A DNA stretch of 64,000 bases from Pseudomonas sp. PDM15 (lineage in GTDB: Bacteria > Pseudomonadota > Gammaproteobacteria > Pseudomonadales > Pseudomonadaceae). The DNA lies in assembly GCF_014851565.1 (NCBI RefSeq), contig NZ_JACVAA010000001.1, positions 248,001-312,000 on the forward strand, read 5' to 3'. Position 1 is the first letter of the stretch, and each line of letters starts with the position of its first letter. Positions 23,956 to 33,741 of the stretch are shown piece after piece. Both the position numbers and the translations under genes were made by a program. The notes under the pieces were generated by a model. The model was given only the letters and a program-made list of their open reading frames with translations, did not search any database and was not told the DNA's origin.

Positions 23956-25149
23956 TCAGCCCTGCACGAAGCGGCGGATGCGTTCGGCTGCTTCGATGCA
24001 TTCGGCCAGCGGCGCGACCAGGGCCAAGCGTACGCGGCCGGCGCCCGGATTCTCGCCATTCACTTCACGCGATAGGTACGAGCCGGGCACCACGGTGACG
24101 TGCTCCTGGGCGAACAGCTCGCGGGTGAAGGCGGTGTCGTCGCCCGGCGTCTTGGCCCACAGGTAGAAGCTGCCGTCCGGGCGCTGTACGTCCAGCACCG
24201 GCTGCAGGATCTCCAGCACGGCGTCGTACTTGGCGCGGTACTGGTCGCGGTTGGCGCGCACGTGGGCCTCGTCCTGCCAGGCGGCGACGCTGGCCAGCTG
24301 GGTCTGAATCGGCATGGCGCAGCCGTGGTAGGTGCGATACAGCAGGAAGGCCTTGAGGATGTCTGCGTCGCCGGCGACGAAGCCGGAGCGCAGGCCCGGC
24401 AGGTTGGAGCGCTTGGACAGGCTGTGGAACACCACGCAGCGCCTGAAGTCGCTGCGGCCCAGCTCGGCGCAGGCGGTCAGCAGGCCGGGCGGTGGATTCT
24501 CTTCATCGAAGTACAGTTCGCTGTAGCACTCGTCGGCGGCGATCACGAAGTCGTGCTGGTCGGCCAGGGCGATCAGTTTCTTCAGCTGCTCCATCGGTAC
24601 CAGCGCACCGGTGGGGTTGCCCGGCGAGCAGAGGAAGAGGATCTGGCAGCGCTGCCAGATGTCGGTCGGCACGGCGTCGAAGTCCGGGTTGAAGCCGTTG
24701 TCTTCCAGGCACGGCAGGTAATGCGGCTCGGCGCCGGCCAGCAGGGCCGCGCCTTCGTAGATCTGGTAGAAAGGGTTTGGGCTTACCACGAGCCCCTTGG
24801 CCTCGCGGCTGACCACCGTCTGGGTGAAGGCGAACAGTGCCTCGCGGGTACCGTTGACCGGCAGCACATGGCGGGCGGCATCCAGCCAGCCGGCCGGCAC
24901 GCCGAAGCGGCGCTCGCACCAGGCGGAGATGGCTTCTCGCAGTGCCGGAATGCCGAGTGTGGTGGGATAGACGGCCAACTGGTCGAGATTGTCCGCCAGG
25001 GCCTTGGCCACGAAGTCCGGCGACTTGTGCTTGGGCTCGCCGATGGACAGGGCGATCGGGCGCTTGTCCGCCGGCGGGGTGGCGCCGGCGAGCAGGGCGC
25101 GCAGCTTCTCGAAGGGGTAGGGCTGCAGCTGGGTCAGGGCGTGGTTCAT
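23956..25149 (-). CDS. dapC: succinyldiaminopimelate transaminase DapC
   Basis: A 397-residue fold-type I PLP aminotransferase that aminates N-succinyl-2-amino-6-oxopimelate using glutamate. The PLP lysine is K246 in 'FHSLSKRSNLPGLRSGF', and 'CSPGNPTGALV' (174-184) is the conserved cofactor motif. 'DECYSELYFDEENPP' is characteristic of the DapC branch. It lies 49 bp after glnD on the same strand, the map-glnD-dapC order usual in Pseudomonas. Its product feeds DapE (11414-12553). Confidence 0.94.
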   Translation of the reverse strand: MNHALTQLQPYPFEKLRALLAGATPPADKRPIALSIGEPKHKSPDFVAKALADNLDQLAVYPTTLGIPALREAISAWCERRFGVPAGWLDAARHVLPVNGTREALFAFTQTVVSREAKGLVVSPNPFYQIYEGAALLAGAEPHYLPCLEDNGFNPDFDAVPTDIWQRCQILFLCSPGNPTGALVPMEQLKKLIALADQHDFVIAADECYSELYFDEENPPPGLLTACAELGRSDFRRCVVFHSLSKRSNLPGLRSGFVAGDADILKAFLLYRTYHGCAMPIQTQLASVAAWQDEAHVRANRDQYRAKYDAVLEILQPVLDVQRPDGSFYLWAKTPGDDTAFTRELFAQEHVTVVPGSYLSREVNGENPGAGRVRLALVAPLAECIEAAERIRRFVQG

Positions 25150-25198
25150 AGCGTCTCTTTCTTACGGGGGCGGGCAGCCGGCTGGTGCCGGGCCCGGT

Positions 25199-27901
25199 TC
25201 AGATGCTGATCGAGCCGAGGTTGACGGTCTCGCCATTGGCCTGCGACAGCTGCTGGACGATGGCGTCCTGCAGGCGGGCGCACAGCTCCGGGTCGGACAA
25301 CGGCTGGTTGCACGCGTCGGTGATGAAGAACACGTCCTCCACGCGCTCGCCGAGGGTGGCGATCTTGGCGTTCTGCAGCGACAGGTCGAAGTCGAGGAAG
25401 ATCTTGCCGAGTCGCGCCAGCAGGCCGGGGCGGTCGGGCGCGGTGATCTCCAGCACGGTGACCGGGCGCTGGGCGTCGTTGTGGATGGTCACCTGCGGCG
25501 CGAAGGCGAAGTGCTTAAGCTGGCGCGGTACCCTGCGCTGGATGATGTTCGGGTAGTCGTCCGGGTTCTTCAGCGCTTCCACCAGGCCGTCGCGGATCTC
25601 CTTGATGCGCGCCGGATTGTCGCCGATGCGGCCGCCGTCGGCGTCCAGGACGATATAGGTGTCGAGGGTGAACTGGCTGGTGGAGGTGATGACCCGGGCA
25701 TCATGGATGTTCAGGTTGAGCTGGTCCATGGCGGCCACGGTCACGGCGAAGAAGTCGTGCTGGTCCGGGGCATAGATGAATATCTGGGTGGCACCCTCGA
25801 ACTCGCGCTGGGCGGTTTCCTTGATCAGCACCAGAGGGTCGTTGCCGGCCGGGTGCTGGAGGATCGCCTCGGTGTGCCAGGCCACGTCGGCCGCGGCATG
25901 ACGCAGGAAGTAGTCGTCGCCGAGCTGGCTCCACAGCTGTTCGGCGTCATCCTGGTCAATGCCGCCGCGCACCAGGATGTCGATGGCCGAGCTCTGGGTC
26001 TGGCGGATCTGCTCTTCGCGATCCAGCGGGTTCTCCAGGCCGCGGCGCAGGGCACGCTTGGTCTCGGTGTACAGCTGGCGCAGCAGGCTGGCGCGCCAGG
26101 AGTTCCACAGGCTGGGGTTGGTGGCGTTGATGTCGGCCACGGTCAGCACGTAGAGGTAGTCCAGGCGGGTCTGGTCGCCGACCAGCTGGGCGAAGTCGAA
26201 GATCACCTGCGGGTCGGACAGGTCCTTGCGCTGGGCGGTGGTCGACATCACCAGGTGGTTCTGCACCAGCCAGACGATCAGCCGGCTATCCCACAGCGGC
26301 AACTGGTGGCGCGCGCAGAAGGCCTCGGCATCCACCGCGCCGAGTTCGGAGTGGTCGCCACCGCGGCCCTTGCCGATGTCGTGATAGAGGCCGGCCAGGT
26401 AGATCAGCTCAGGCTTGGGCAGCTTGTCGATGACCTTGCTGGCCAGCGGAAATTTCTCCGCCAGTTCCGGCCACTTCAGCTTGCGCAGGTGCTTGATCAG
26501 GTTGAGGGTGTGCGCGTCCACGGTATAGATGTGGAACAGGTCGTGCTGCATCTGCCCGACTATGTGGCCGAACTCCGGCAGGTAGCGGCCGAGGATGCCG
26601 TAGCGGTTCATCCGTCGCAGGTTGCGGTGGATGCCCTGGGGCGATTTGAACAGCTCGATGAATAGGCTGGTGTTGCGGATGTCGCGGCGGAATTCGTCGT
26701 CGATCAGGCTGCGGCTGTCGCGCAGCAGGCGGATGGTGTCGGCGCGCACGCCCTTGATCTCGGGGTGCTGGGCCATCAGCACGAAGACTTCGAGGATGGC
26801 GAACGGAGTGCGCCTGAACACGCCGGGGCTGGTTACCTCGATATAGCCATCGCGCACCTGGAAGCGGCTGTTCAGCGGCTGCGCCTGGCCGCGTTCGCCT
26901 TCGCGCAGCAGTACGTCCTCGAAGTGCTGGTTGATCAGCTCGCTAAGCTCGGCGACGCCCATCACCACTCGGTAGTACTTCTGCATGAAGCGCTCGACGG
27001 CCAGCTTGCCGTCGCCATCCTCGAAGCCGAGCAGGCCGGCGATCTTGCGCTGGTGGTCGAACAGCAGGCGGTCCTCGGCGCGACCGGCCAGCATGTGCAG
27101 GGCGTAGCGCACCTTCCACAGGAATTCCTGGGCCGAGGCCAGCATGCTGTACTCGCTGTCGACCAGGAAGCCCTCTTGCACCAGGGAGTGCAGGTTGAGG
27201 CTGCCGAACTGGCGGCGGGCGACCCAGAGGATGGTCTGGATATCGCGCAGGCCGCCGGGCGAGCCCTTCACATTGGGTTCGAGGTTGTATTCGGTGTCGT
27301 TGTACTTGGCGTGGCGCGCCTTGGCTTCCTTGCGCTTGGCCAGGAAGAAGTGCTTGCTCGGCCACATCTGCTCGGTGCTGGTGACCTGCTGCATGCGCTG
27401 GCGCAGGCGTTCGGGGCCGGCGATGGTGCGGCTTTCCATCAGGTTGGTGACCACCGTCAGGTCGGCGCGGGCCTCCTCGGCACACTCGTCGACGCTGCGC
27501 ACGCTCTGGCCGACTTCCAGGCCGATGTCCCAGAGTAGGGTGAGGAAGCCTTCGATCGGGGTGCGGAAGACCTCGTGGTCGGCGCTGTCGAGCAGAATGA
27601 GTAGGTCGATGTCGGAGTTGGGGTGCAGCTCGCCGCGGCCGTAGCCGCCGACGGCCAGCAGGGCGATGTCGGCGTCCTCGCTCCAGGCGAAGCGCTTCCA
27701 GGCTTCCTGAAGGATCTGGTCGACGAACCAGGCGCGGTCCTCGACCAGGCGACGAATGTCGCGGCCCTCGCGGAAGCGCCCGTCGAGCACCTCGCGCGCC
27801 TGCTTGATGGCCTTCTTGAAGGCCGCGATGGGACTGGACTTGAGCGCCAATTCCGCCTGGAACTGGCCGCGATCAAACAACTCCGGGTCCATCTGCGGCA
27901 T
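25199..27901 (-). CDS. glnD: bifunctional uridylyltransferase/uridylyl-removing enzyme GlnD
   Basis: A 900-residue nitrogen sensor that uridylylates PII proteins when glutamine is low and removes UMP when it is high. The nucleotidyltransferase motif is '[19 protein letters not shown]' (85-103; D97 and D99 bind metal). The HD hydrolase domain has '[13 protein letters not shown]' near 505. Two C-terminal ACT domains (about 710-790 and 820-895, '[43 protein letters not shown]') sense glutamine. All four domains appear intact. It is between map and dapC, 31 bp after map. Confidence 0.97.
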   Translation of the reverse strand: MPQMDPELFDRGQFQAELALKSSPIAAFKKAIKQAREVLDGRFREGRDIRRLVEDRAWFVDQILQEAWKRFAWSEDADIALLAVGGYGRGELHPNSDIDLLILLDSADHEVFRTPIEGFLTLLWDIGLEVGQSVRSVDECAEEARADLTVVTNLMESRTIAGPERLRQRMQQVTSTEQMWPSKHFFLAKRKEAKARHAKYNDTEYNLEPNVKGSPGGLRDIQTILWVARRQFGSLNLHSLVQEGFLVDSEYSMLASAQEFLWKVRYALHMLAGRAEDRLLFDHQRKIAGLLGFEDGDGKLAVERFMQKYYRVVMGVAELSELINQHFEDVLLREGERGQAQPLNSRFQVRDGYIEVTSPGVFRRTPFAILEVFVLMAQHPEIKGVRADTIRLLRDSRSLIDDEFRRDIRNTSLFIELFKSPQGIHRNLRRMNRYGILGRYLPEFGHIVGQMQHDLFHIYTVDAHTLNLIKHLRKLKWPELAEKFPLASKVIDKLPKPELIYLAGLYHDIGKGRGGDHSELGAVDAEAFCARHQLPLWDSRLIVWLVQNHLVMSTTAQRKDLSDPQVIFDFAQLVGDQTRLDYLYVLTVADINATNPSLWNSWRASLLRQLYTETKRALRRGLENPLDREEQIRQTQSSAIDILVRGGIDQDDAEQLWSQLGDDYFLRHAAADVAWHTEAILQHPAGNDPLVLIKETAQREFEGATQIFIYAPDQHDFFAVTVAAMDQLNLNIHDARVITSTSQFTLDTYIVLDADGGRIGDNPARIKEIRDGLVEALKNPDDYPNIIQRRVPRQLKHFAFAPQVTIHNDAQRPVTVLEITAPDRPGLLARLGKIFLDFDLSLQNAKIATLGERVEDVFFITDACNQPLSDPELCARLQDAIVQQLSQANGETVNLGSISI

Positions 27902-27932
27902 GCGTGCCTACCTTCTGTCTATATGTATGGGC

Positions 27933-28733
27933 TCAGGCCGAGGTGCGCGGCAGGGTATCGTCGCTGCGCAGGGTGAGGATCTCGTAGCCGTCGGCGGTGA
28001 CCAGCACGGTGTGCTCCCACTGGGCGGAGAGCTTGCGGTCCTTGGTGATGGCGGTCCAGCCATCGCCGAGCAGGCGGGTTTCCGGGCGGCCCTGGTTGAT
28101 CATCGGCTCGATGGTGAAGGTCATGCCTTCCTTGAGTTCCATGCCGGTGCCGGCGCGGCCGTAGTGCAGCACCTGCGGCTCCTCGTGGAACACCGCGCCG
28201 ATGCCGTGGCCACAGTATTCGCGTACCACGGAGAAGCCCTGCTTCTCGGCGTGCTTCTGGATCACCTCGCCGATGTCGCCCAGGCGCGCGCCCGGCTTGA
28301 CCAGCTGGATGCCCTTGTACATGCATTCCTGGGTGACCTGTGCCAGGCGCTGGGCCCACTCCGGCACCTTGCCGACCATGAACATCTTGCTGGTATCGCC
28401 GTGGTAGCCGTCCTTGATCACGGTGACGTCGATGTTCAGCACATCGCCATCCTTAAGCGGCTTGTCGTTGGGAATGCCGTGGCAGACCACGTGGTTGATC
28501 GAGGTGCAGACCGACTTGGGGAAGCCCGGGCGGCCCGGGGCGGCGCCGTAGTTGAGCGGGGCGGGAATGGCCTTCTGTACGTTGACGATATAGTCGTGGC
28601 AGATACGGTCGATTTCCTCGGTGGTGACGCCCGGTTTGACGTGTTCGCCGATCATCTCCAGCACTTCGGCGGCCAGGCGGCCGGCCACGCGCATCTTTTC
28701 GATTTCGGCAGGAGTCTTGATGGTGACGGTCAT
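27933..28733 (-). CDS. map: methionine aminopeptidase type I
   Basis: A 266-residue cytosolic enzyme removing the initiator methionine from nascent proteins. The five metal ligands are D102 and D113 ('NIDVTVIKDGYHGDTSKM'), H176 ('GHGIG'), E209 ('TIEPM') and E240 ('WEHTV'); H85 in 'CHGIPND' is the catalytic histidine. I start at the ATG at 28733 (MTVTIKTPAEIEKMR); an upstream in-frame start adds eleven residues unlike the family. It is divergent from rpsB and first in the map-glnD-dapC operon. Confidence 0.97.
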   Translation of the reverse strand: MTVTIKTPAEIEKMRVAGRLAAEVLEMIGEHVKPGVTTEEIDRICHDYIVNVQKAIPAPLNYGAAPGRPGFPKSVCTSINHVVCHGIPNDKPLKDGDVLNIDVTVIKDGYHGDTSKMFMVGKVPEWAQRLAQVTQECMYKGIQLVKPGARLGDIGEVIQKHAEKQGFSVVREYCGHGIGAVFHEEPQVLHYGRAGTGMELKEGMTFTIEPMINQGRPETRLLGDGWTAITKDRKLSAQWEHTVLVTADGYEILTLRSDDTLPRTSA

Positions 28734-28854
28734 GCGGTCTCTCTCGGCGCCAGCGGCGCTAGGCAAATCGGGGAAGACGGCGATTCTAGCAGAAAGCCGC
28801 CCGGCGGCGGCATGGGGCTAAAGTGGGGTTTGGCTAGCCTGTCCGGGCTTTGTG

Positions 28855-28863
28855 TGGTATAAA
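28855..28863 (+). promoter_or_regulatory. candidate extended -10 promoter of rpsB
   Basis: TGG followed directly by TATAAA gives an extended -10; no good -35 is seen at 17 bp. Transcription would begin near 28870, about 125 nt before the rpsB start. Confidence 0.5.
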
Positions 28864-28869
28864 ACGCGC

Positions 28870-28994
28870 CGCTTTACGGCCAGTGGGCTCGTAAAGCACT
28901 AACCCGCACACGTATCGACACGATTTCCTGGGTGCCCGCAAGGGTTGGAGATTGGGATGCGTGGAGGCCTAACCCGACTTATCAAGGAACTATC
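28870..28994 (+). promoter_or_regulatory. rpsB mRNA leader, possible S2 autoregulatory RNA
   Basis: The 125-nt untranslated leader has strong pairing potential: TTTACGGCC.../...GGGCTCGTAAA near its 5' end, GGGTGCCCGCAAGGG near 28931, and GGTTGG...CTAACC (28943-28976), ending in an AAGGAA ribosome site. Ribosomal protein S2 represses rpsB-tsf through a leader structure in gammaproteobacteria. That this leader contains it is an inference from position and foldability. Confidence 0.45.
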
Positions 28995-29735
28995 ATGTCC
29001 CAAGTCAACATGCGCGATATGCTGAAGGCCGGTGTGCACTTCGGCCACCAGACCCGTTACTGGAACCCGAAAATGGGCAAGTTCATTTTCGGCGCGCGTA
29101 ACAAGATCCACATCATCAACCTGGAAAAGACCCTTCCGATGTTCAACGACGCCCTGTCGTTCGTCGAGAAGCTGGCTTCCGGTAAGAACAAGATTCTGTT
29201 CGTCGGCACCAAGCGTTCCGCCGGCAAGATCGTCGCCGAAGAAGCCGCACGTTGCGGTTCCCCGTACGTCGATCACCGCTGGCTCGGCGGCATGCTGACC
29301 AACTTCAAGACCATCCGTGCTTCGATCAAGCGCCTGCGCGAGCTGGAAACCCAGTCCCAGGACGGCACCTTCGCCAAGCTGACCAAGAAAGAAGCCCTGA
29401 TGCGCTCCCGTGATCTGGAAAAACTGGATCGCAGCCTGGGCGGCATCAAGGACATGGGCGGTCTGCCGGATGCTCTGTTCGTGATCGACGTTGACCACGA
29501 GCGCATCGCCATCACCGAAGCCAACAAGCTGGGCATTCCGGTCATCGGCATTGTCGATACCAACAGCAGCCCGGAAGGCGTTGACTACATCATCCCGGGT
29601 AACGATGACGCCATCCGCGCCATCCAGCTGTACATGGGTGCCATGGCCGACGCCGTGATCCGTGGTCGTGGCAACTCCGCTGGCGGCACCGACGAGTTCG
29701 TCGAAGAAGCTGCCTCCGAGGCCAGCGAAGGCTGA
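28995..29735 (+). CDS. rpsB: 30S ribosomal protein S2
   Basis: A 246-residue ribosomal protein that binds the 30S head-body junction and helps to recruit S1. It starts '[27 protein letters not shown]' with the conserved 'AGVHFGHQ' motif. The start codon follows AAGGAAC at good spacing. Codon choice is strongly biased to highly expressed forms. It is followed by a hairpin and then tsf, the universal rpsB-tsf pair. Confidence 0.99.
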   Translation: MSQVNMRDMLKAGVHFGHQTRYWNPKMGKFIFGARNKIHIINLEKTLPMFNDALSFVEKLASGKNKILFVGTKRSAGKIVAEEAARCGSPYVDHRWLGGMLTNFKTIRASIKRLRELETQSQDGTFAKLTKKEALMRSRDLEKLDRSLGGIKDMGGLPDALFVIDVDHERIAITEANKLGIPVIGIVDTNSSPEGVDYIIPGNDDAIRAIQLYMGAMADAVIRGRGNSAGGTDEFVEEAASEASEG

Positions 29736-29764
29736 TAACGGGATAAAGCATCCCGTTGCGCGAG

Positions 29765-29787
29765 AAGGGGGCTAGGCCCCCTTTTTG
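29765..29787 (+). terminator. hairpin between rpsB and tsf (partial terminator)
   Basis: AAGGGGGC, a TA loop, GGCCCCCTTTTT (stem imperfect by one base) lies 30 bp after the rpsB stop. In other bacteria the rpsB-tsf gap holds an attenuating terminator that lowers tsf relative to rpsB; this one is well formed with a T run. Confidence 0.75.
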
Positions 29788-29858
29788 CCACTTACGAATT
29801 TTGTGCCCGACGTGGTCGGGTTGAATGGTTGAAACACCACTTCAAGAGGATTAGGAAC

Positions 29859-30722
29859 ATGGCAGAAATCACTGCAGCCCTGGTTAAAGAACTGCGCGAG
29901 CGTACCGGCCAAGGCATGATGGAGTGCAAGAAGGCTCTGGTTGCCGCCGGTGGCGACATCGAGAAGGCGATCGACGACATGCGCGCCTCGGGTGCCATCA
30001 AGGCCGCCAAGAAGGCTGGCAACGTCGCCGCTGAAGGTGCCATCGCCGCTCGCGTCGAAGGTGGTCGTGGCCTGCTGATCGAAGTCAACTCGCAGACCGA
30101 CTTCCTGGCCCTGCAGGACGACTTCAAGGCCTTCGTCAAAGAAAGCCTGGACGAAGCCTTCACCCAGAAGCTGACCGACGCCGCTCCGCTGATCGCTTCC
30201 CGCGAATCCGCGCGTGAGGCCCTGGTTGCCAAGTGCGGCGAGAACGTCAACATCCGTCGTCTGGCTGCCGTCGAAGGTGACGTCGTAGGTTCCTACCTGC
30301 ACGGTCACCGCATCGGTGTTCTGGTTGTCCTGAAGGGCGGCAACGAAGAACTGGCCAAGCACGTTGCCATGCACGTTGCTGCTTCCAACCCTGCCGTTCT
30401 GAGCCCGTCGGACGTTTCCGAAGAGCTGATCGCCAAGGAAAAGGAAATCTTCCTGCAGCTGAACGCCGAGAAGATCGCCGGCAAGCCGGAGAACATCGTC
30501 GAGAACATGGTCAAAGGCCGTATCGCCAAGTTCCTGGCTGAGGCCAGCCTGGTCGAGCAAGCCTTCGTCATGGATCCGGAAGTCAAGGTCGGTGACCTGG
30601 TCAAGAAAGCCGGCGCCGAAATCGTTTCCTTCACCCGCTACGAAGTGGGCGAAGGCATCGAGAAGGTCGAGGCTGACTTCGCTGCCGAAGTGGCTGCTCA
30701 GGTAGCCGCTGCCAAGCAGTAA
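29859..30722 (+). CDS. tsf: translation elongation factor Ts
   Basis: A 287-residue guanine nucleotide exchange factor for EF-Tu. Residues 1-55 form the UBA-like N-terminal module ('[19 protein letters not shown]'). '[12 protein letters not shown]' (79-90) contains the conserved TDF (T80-D81-F82) that inserts into EF-Tu near the Mg site. The ATG at 29859 follows GAGGATTAGGAAC. It is co-transcribed at least partly with rpsB and followed by its own terminator. Confidence 0.99.
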   Translation: MAEITAALVKELRERTGQGMMECKKALVAAGGDIEKAIDDMRASGAIKAAKKAGNVAAEGAIAARVEGGRGLLIEVNSQTDFLALQDDFKAFVKESLDEAFTQKLTDAAPLIASRESAREALVAKCGENVNIRRLAAVEGDVVGSYLHGHRIGVLVVLKGGNEELAKHVAMHVAASNPAVLSPSDVSEELIAKEKEIFLQLNAEKIAGKPENIVENMVKGRIAKFLAEASLVEQAFVMDPEVKVGDLVKKAGAEIVSFTRYEVGEGIEKVEADFAAEVAAQVAAAKQ

Positions 30723-30745
30723 GACGGTTCTACACTGTCGCATCG

Positions 30746-30780
30746 AAGAGGCTGCCCGCTCACGCGTGCAGCCTCTTTTG
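30746..30780 (+). terminator. intrinsic terminator after tsf
   Basis: AAGAGGCTGC (30746-30755) pairs perfectly with GCAGCCTCTT (30768-30777) across a 12-nt loop, followed by TTG. The 152-bp gap to pyrH must also contain the pyrH promoter; TAAGAT at 30835-30840 is a possible -10. Confidence 0.8.
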
Positions 30781-30874
30781 CAAAGCGCGGGAGCATCCCG
30801 CACGAATTCACCGGGCAGTAGTCTGACTGCCGGGTAAGATAAGTAGCCAAACAACGCCGCAGGAGAGATTCGCA

Positions 30875-31618
30875 ATGGCTCAGCAGGTGAGTGGTCGTCA
30901 ACCTCGCTATAAACGCATTCTGCTCAAACTAAGCGGCGAAGCCCTGATGGGTTCGGAAGAGTTCGGCATCGATCCCAAGGTGCTGGATCGCATGGCGCTG
31001 GAGGTCGGCCAACTGGTTGGCATCGGCGTGCAGGTTGGTCTGGTGATCGGCGGCGGCAACCTGTTTCGCGGCGCTGCCCTGTCTGCCGCCGGCATGGATC
31101 GGGTCACTGGCGACCACATGGGCATGCTGGCCACCGTGATGAACGCCCTGGCCATGCGCGACGCCCTGGAGCGCTCGAATATCCCGGCGCTGGTCATGTC
31201 GGCCATCTCCATGGTCGGTGTGACCGATCACTACGATCGTCGCAAGGCCATGCGCCACCTGGGCACCGGTGAAGTGGTGATCTTCGCCGCCGGCACCGGC
31301 AATCCGTTCTTCACCACCGACTCGGCGGCCTGCCTGCGCGCCATTGAGATCGATGCCGACCTGGTGCTGAAAGCCACCAAGGTCGATGGCGTGTACACTG
31401 CCGATCCTTTCAAGGACCCCAATGCCGAGAAGTTCGAGCGCCTGACCTACGACGAGGTGCTCGACCGCAAGCTCGGTGTGATGGACCTGACGGCCATCTG
31501 CCTGGTGCGCGATCACAAGATGCCGCTGCGGGTCTTCAATATGAACAAGCCTGGCGCCCTGCTGAACATCGTGGTGGGCGGCGCCGAAGGAACCCTGATC
31601 GAGGAGGATGCACAATGA
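30875..31618 (+). CDS. pyrH: UMP kinase
   Basis: A 247-residue amino-acid-kinase-fold enzyme phosphorylating UMP to UDP, in the bacterial form regulated by GTP and UTP. '[12 protein letters not shown]' near the N-terminus is the phosphate loop, '[10 protein letters not shown]' the second glycine loop, and '[19 protein letters not shown]' and '[12 protein letters not shown]'-like '[15 protein letters not shown]' bind UMP. A strong AGGAGAG site precedes the ATG. It overlaps frr by 4 bp. It begins the pyrH-frr-uppS-cdsA-dxr-rseP run. Confidence 0.98.
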   Translation: MAQQVSGRQPRYKRILLKLSGEALMGSEEFGIDPKVLDRMALEVGQLVGIGVQVGLVIGGGNLFRGAALSAAGMDRVTGDHMGMLATVMNALAMRDALERSNIPALVMSAISMVGVTDHYDRRKAMRHLGTGEVVIFAAGTGNPFFTTDSAACLRAIEIDADLVLKATKVDGVYTADPFKDPNAEKFERLTYDEVLDRKLGVMDLTAICLVRDHKMPLRVFNMNKPGALLNIVVGGAEGTLIEEDAQ

Positions 31619-32172
31619 TCAACGAGATCAAGAAAGACGCCCAAGAGCGCATGGTCAAATCCCTGGAGTCGCTGGGGCGCAACCTGGCCTCCATTCGTAC
31701 CGGTCGTGCGCATCCGAGCATTCTGGATAGCGTCAAGGTCCCGGCCTACGGCAGCGACATGCCGCTGAACCAGGTTGCTGCGATCACCGTGGAAGATGCC
31801 CGTACGCTGAAGATCGTCGCCCACGACAAGACCCTCAGTGCCGCGATCGAGAAGGCGATCATGACCTCCGACCTCGGTCTGAACCCGAGCAGCGCCGGCG
31901 CCACCATTCGCGTGCCGATGCCTGCCCTGACCGAAGAGACCCGCAAGGGCTACACCAAGCAGGCGCGTGGCGTTGCCGAAGATGCCAAGGTGGCGGTGCG
32001 CAACGTGCGTCGCGATGCCCTGGCCGAGCTGAAGAAGCTGTCCAAGGACAAGGAAATCAGCGAAGACGAAGAGCGCCGCGCCGCCGATGAAGTGCAGAAG
32101 CTCACCGACAAGTTCGTTGCAGAAGTCGACAAGGCCCTGGAAGCCAAAGAAGCCGACCTGATGGCGGTGTGA
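31615..32172 (+). CDS. frr: ribosome recycling factor
   Basis: A 185-residue tRNA-shaped protein that, with EF-G, splits ribosomes after termination. The three-helix bundle is rich in charged heptads ('[33 protein letters not shown]'). '[13 protein letters not shown]' near residue 28 and 'LTEETRKGY' in the hinge region are signatures. Length is exactly typical. It is translationally coupled to pyrH (ATGA) and is followed one base later by the GTG of uppS. Confidence 0.99.
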   Translation: MINEIKKDAQERMVKSLESLGRNLASIRTGRAHPSILDSVKVPAYGSDMPLNQVAAITVEDARTLKIVAHDKTLSAAIEKAIMTSDLGLNPSSAGATIRVPMPALTEETRKGYTKQARGVAEDAKVAVRNVRRDALAELKKLSKDKEISEDEERRAADEVQKLTDKFVAEVDKALEAKEADLMAV

Positions 32173-32173
32173 T

Positions 32174-32932
32174 GTGAGCAAGGCCAAGCAGGAAGCGCCG
32201 CCGGCGATACCGCGTCATGTCGCCATCATCATGGATGGCAACAACCGCTGGGCGAAGAAGCGCCTGTTGCCCGGCGTGGCCGGGCACAAGGCTGGCGTCG
32301 ATGCGGTGCGCGCAGTCATCGAGGTGTGTGCCGAGGCCGGCGTCGAGGTGCTGACCCTGTTCGCTTTCTCCAGCGAGAACTGGCAGCGTCCGGCCGAAGA
32401 GGTCGGCGCGCTGATGGAGCTGTTCCTCGGCGCACTGCGTCGCGAGGCGCGCAAGCTCAAGGACAACGCCATCAGTCTGCGCATCATCGGTGATCGCTCG
32501 CGCTTCCATCCGGAGCTGCAGGCCGCCATGCGCGAGGCCGAACTGCAGACTGCCGGCGAGAATCGCTTCGTTCTGCAGATCGCCGCCAATTATGGCGGCC
32601 AGTGGGATATCGCCCAGGCTGCCCAGCGTCTCGCCCGGGAAGTCCAGGCCGGTCACCTGCAGAGCGAAGACATCACCCCCGAGCTGCTGCAGAGCTGCCT
32701 GGCCACCGGTGATCTGCCGCTGCCGGACCTGTGCATCCGCACTGGTGGCGAGCATCGCATCAGCAACTTCCTGCTCTGGCAGCTGGCCTATTCCGAGCTG
32801 TACTTCTCCGACCTGTTCTGGCCGGATTTCAAGCACGAGGCCATGCGCAAGGCGCTGGCCGATTTCGCTACCCGCCAGCGTCGCTTCGGCAAGACCAGCG
32901 AGCAGGTGGAAGCCGAGGCTCGCCAATGCTGA
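32174..32932 (+). CDS. uppS: (2E,6E)-farnesyl-diphosphate-specific undecaprenyl diphosphate synthase
   Basis: A 252-residue cis-prenyltransferase making C55-PP, the lipid carrier for peptidoglycan and O-antigen. The catalytic 'MDGNNRWAKKR' has D21, N24, R25 and W26. 'FAFSSENWQRP' and 'RTGGEHRISNFLLWQLAYSELYF' are later signatures binding isopentenyl-PP. The start is GTG at 32174, one base after the frr stop; no in-frame ATG lies before D21. It overlaps cdsA by 7 bp. Confidence 0.98.
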   Translation: MSKAKQEAPPAIPRHVAIIMDGNNRWAKKRLLPGVAGHKAGVDAVRAVIEVCAEAGVEVLTLFAFSSENWQRPAEEVGALMELFLGALRREARKLKDNAISLRIIGDRSRFHPELQAAMREAELQTAGENRFVLQIAANYGGQWDIAQAAQRLAREVQAGHLQSEDITPELLQSCLATGDLPLPDLCIRTGGEHRISNFLLWQLAYSELYFSDLFWPDFKHEAMRKALADFATRQRRFGKTSEQVEAEARQC

Positions 32933-33741
32933 AGCAGCGCATCATCACTGCCCTGATCCTGTTGCCCATCGCCCTGGGTGGCTTCTTCCTGCTCGATGGC
33001 TGGGCGTTCGCCCTGTTCATCGGCGCCGTCGTCACCCTGGGTGCCTGGGAGTGGGCGCGCCTGGCGGGGCTGTCCGCCCAGCCGCAGCGCGTTGCCTATG
33101 CGCTGGTGGTGGCGGCGTTGCTCTACGGCGCGTACCTGGTTCCGGCTTCGGCGCCCTGGTTACTGGGTGCCGCGGTGCTCTGGTGGCTGGCTGCGACCCT
33201 GCTGGTGCTGAACTACCCGGATAGCAGCCGCTACTGGGGCGGCTTGCCCGGCAAGCTGCTGATCGGGCTGCTGATTTTGCTGCCGGCCTGGCAGGGGCTG
33301 GTGCAGCTCAAGCAGTGGCCGCAGGCCAACGGTCTTATCATCGCGGTGATGGTGCTGGTCTGGGGTGCTGATATCGGTGCCTATTTCGCCGGCAAGGCGT
33401 TCGGCAAGCGCAAGCTGGCGCCGCGCGTCAGTCCCGGCAAGAGCTGGGAAGGTTTCTTTGGTGGTCTGGCGGCCAGCCTGCTGATCACACTGGTGGTAGG
33501 TCTGCAGCAGGGCTGGCAGGCCCGCGGGCTGCTGCTGGCGCTGGCCGGTGCGTTGCTGGTGGTGGCCGCTTCGGTGATCGGTGACCTGACCGAGAGCATG
33601 TTCAAGCGCCAATCGGGAATCAAGGACAGCAGCAATCTGCTGCCGGGTCACGGTGGCGTGCTGGACCGTATCGACAGTCTGACCGCCGCCATTCCGCTGT
33701 TTGCCGTGCTGCTGTGGCTGGCGGGCTGGGGCGCGCAGTGA
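32926..33741 (+). CDS. cdsA: phosphatidate cytidylyltransferase (CDP-diglyceride synthase)
   Basis: A 271-residue inner-membrane enzyme with about eight helices, making CDP-diacylglycerol from phosphatidate and CTP. The C-terminal signature '[37 protein letters not shown]' carries the metal-binding aspartates. I start at the ATG at 32926 ([14 protein letters not shown]), which overlaps the uppS end; the longer frame is uppS in another phase. It works downstream of PlsB (2355-4841) and needs CTP from PyrG (49615-51243). Confidence 0.97.
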   Translation: MLKQRIITALILLPIALGGFFLLDGWAFALFIGAVVTLGAWEWARLAGLSAQPQRVAYALVVAALLYGAYLVPASAPWLLGAAVLWWLAATLLVLNYPDSSRYWGGLPGKLLIGLLILLPAWQGLVQLKQWPQANGLIIAVMVLVWGADIGAYFAGKAFGKRKLAPRVSPGKSWEGFFGGLAASLLITLVVGLQQGWQARGLLLALAGALLVVAASVIGDLTESMFKRQSGIKDSSNLLPGHGGVLDRIDSLTAAIPLFAVLLWLAGWGAQ

